Source of the DNA: Gammaproteobacteria bacterium UBA3498
GTDB taxonomy: Bacteria > Pseudomonadota > Gammaproteobacteria > Pseudomonadales > Pseudohongiellaceae
Assembly (NCBI GenBank): GCA_002377605.1
Contig: DFQD01000003.1
Coordinates: 1 to 42,503, forward strand
DNA: 42,503 nt
Direction of reading: 5' to 3'
A program made the translations under genes and the position numbers. The notes under the pieces are model-generated. The model did no database searches and was not told the origin of the DNA. It saw only the letters and a list, made by a program, of their open reading frames with translations. Shown here one piece after another: positions 42,469 through 42,503 of this stretch; the first letter of the stretch is position 1, and each line of letters starts with the position of its first letter.

Positions 42469-42503
42469 GATAATTAACCTCTCGATTGTTTTTATCTGAG
42501 ACT

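Noticed and set aside
1..42503. CRISPR array, insertion sequences, phage or integrase genes, tRNA or rRNA
   Set aside because: I found no regularly spaced repeats, no transposase or integrase motifs, no attachment-like duplications and no cloverleaf or rRNA sequence.

Overview
The window looks like chromosomal DNA of a Gram-negative, probably marine or aquatic gammaproteobacterium. This rests on the many signal peptides and lipoboxes, an RND tripartite-type efflux pair, a HupE/UreJ protein, a FadR-type GntR regulator, Tat-exported GMC dehydrogenase subunits and DUF1653/DUF6152/DUF6351/DUF4159 proteins, in moderately AT-leaning DNA. The taxon is inferred from gene content only. I see no rRNA, tRNA, CRISPR array, insertion sequence, integrase or phage gene.

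Left part (1-11.1 kb): the tail of an Old-Yellow-Enzyme-like oxidoreductase, then a tandem pair of a lipoprotein-like amidase and a subclass B3 metallo-beta-lactamase-fold enzyme carrying the rare Gln variant of its zinc motif. An MFS exporter converges on it, and a CNT nucleoside transporter runs divergently from the exporter. A secreted M28 aminopeptidase follows. A five-gene minus-strand operon then encodes an EF-hand protein, an ECF sigma factor, a putative anti-sigma factor, a Spy/CpxP-like periplasmic protein and a DUF1653 protein, the last three start/stop overlapped. A secreted NHL beta-propeller is divergent from it.

Middle part (11.2-24.6 kb): korA-korB for a 2-oxoacid:ferredoxin oxidoreductase, a Tat-exported gluconate-dehydrogenase-subunit-3-like protein with its GMC flavoprotein, and an acyltransferase-3 membrane enzyme. 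Next come the first of three paralogous secreted proteins of unknown function and a DUF6152 protein. A minus-strand operon encodes a c-type cytochrome lipoprotein, a HupE/UreJ transporter and a one-pass membrane-anchor protein, with a Cys-motif beta-propeller divergent from it. YkgJ and a small secreted protein form a minus-strand pair.

Right part (24.8-42.5 kb): a DUF6351 putative esterase lipoprotein, paralogues two and three of the unknown family, DUF4159, a TonB-C-terminal-domain protein, a secreted cyclase-family hydrolase, an MFS transporter and a BLH-type phosphatase lipoprotein. Last is a FadR-type regulator with a well-formed promoter and two tandem operators in front of an RND adaptor/permease pair. 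The adaptor is preceded by a 16-codon leader reading frame that overlaps its start. A strong terminator separates the permease from a convergent secreted amidohydrolase.

Taken together, much of the window is dedicated to envelope and periplasm functions: secreted hydrolases (amidase, MBL, M28, DUF6351, cyclase, amidohydrolase), exporters (two MFS, one RND), and metal/redox proteins. The pieces most likely to be new are the three-copy secreted family, the cytochrome-HupE-anchor operon, the Gln-variant B3 enzyme and the leader-ORF/operator arrangement before the RND pump.
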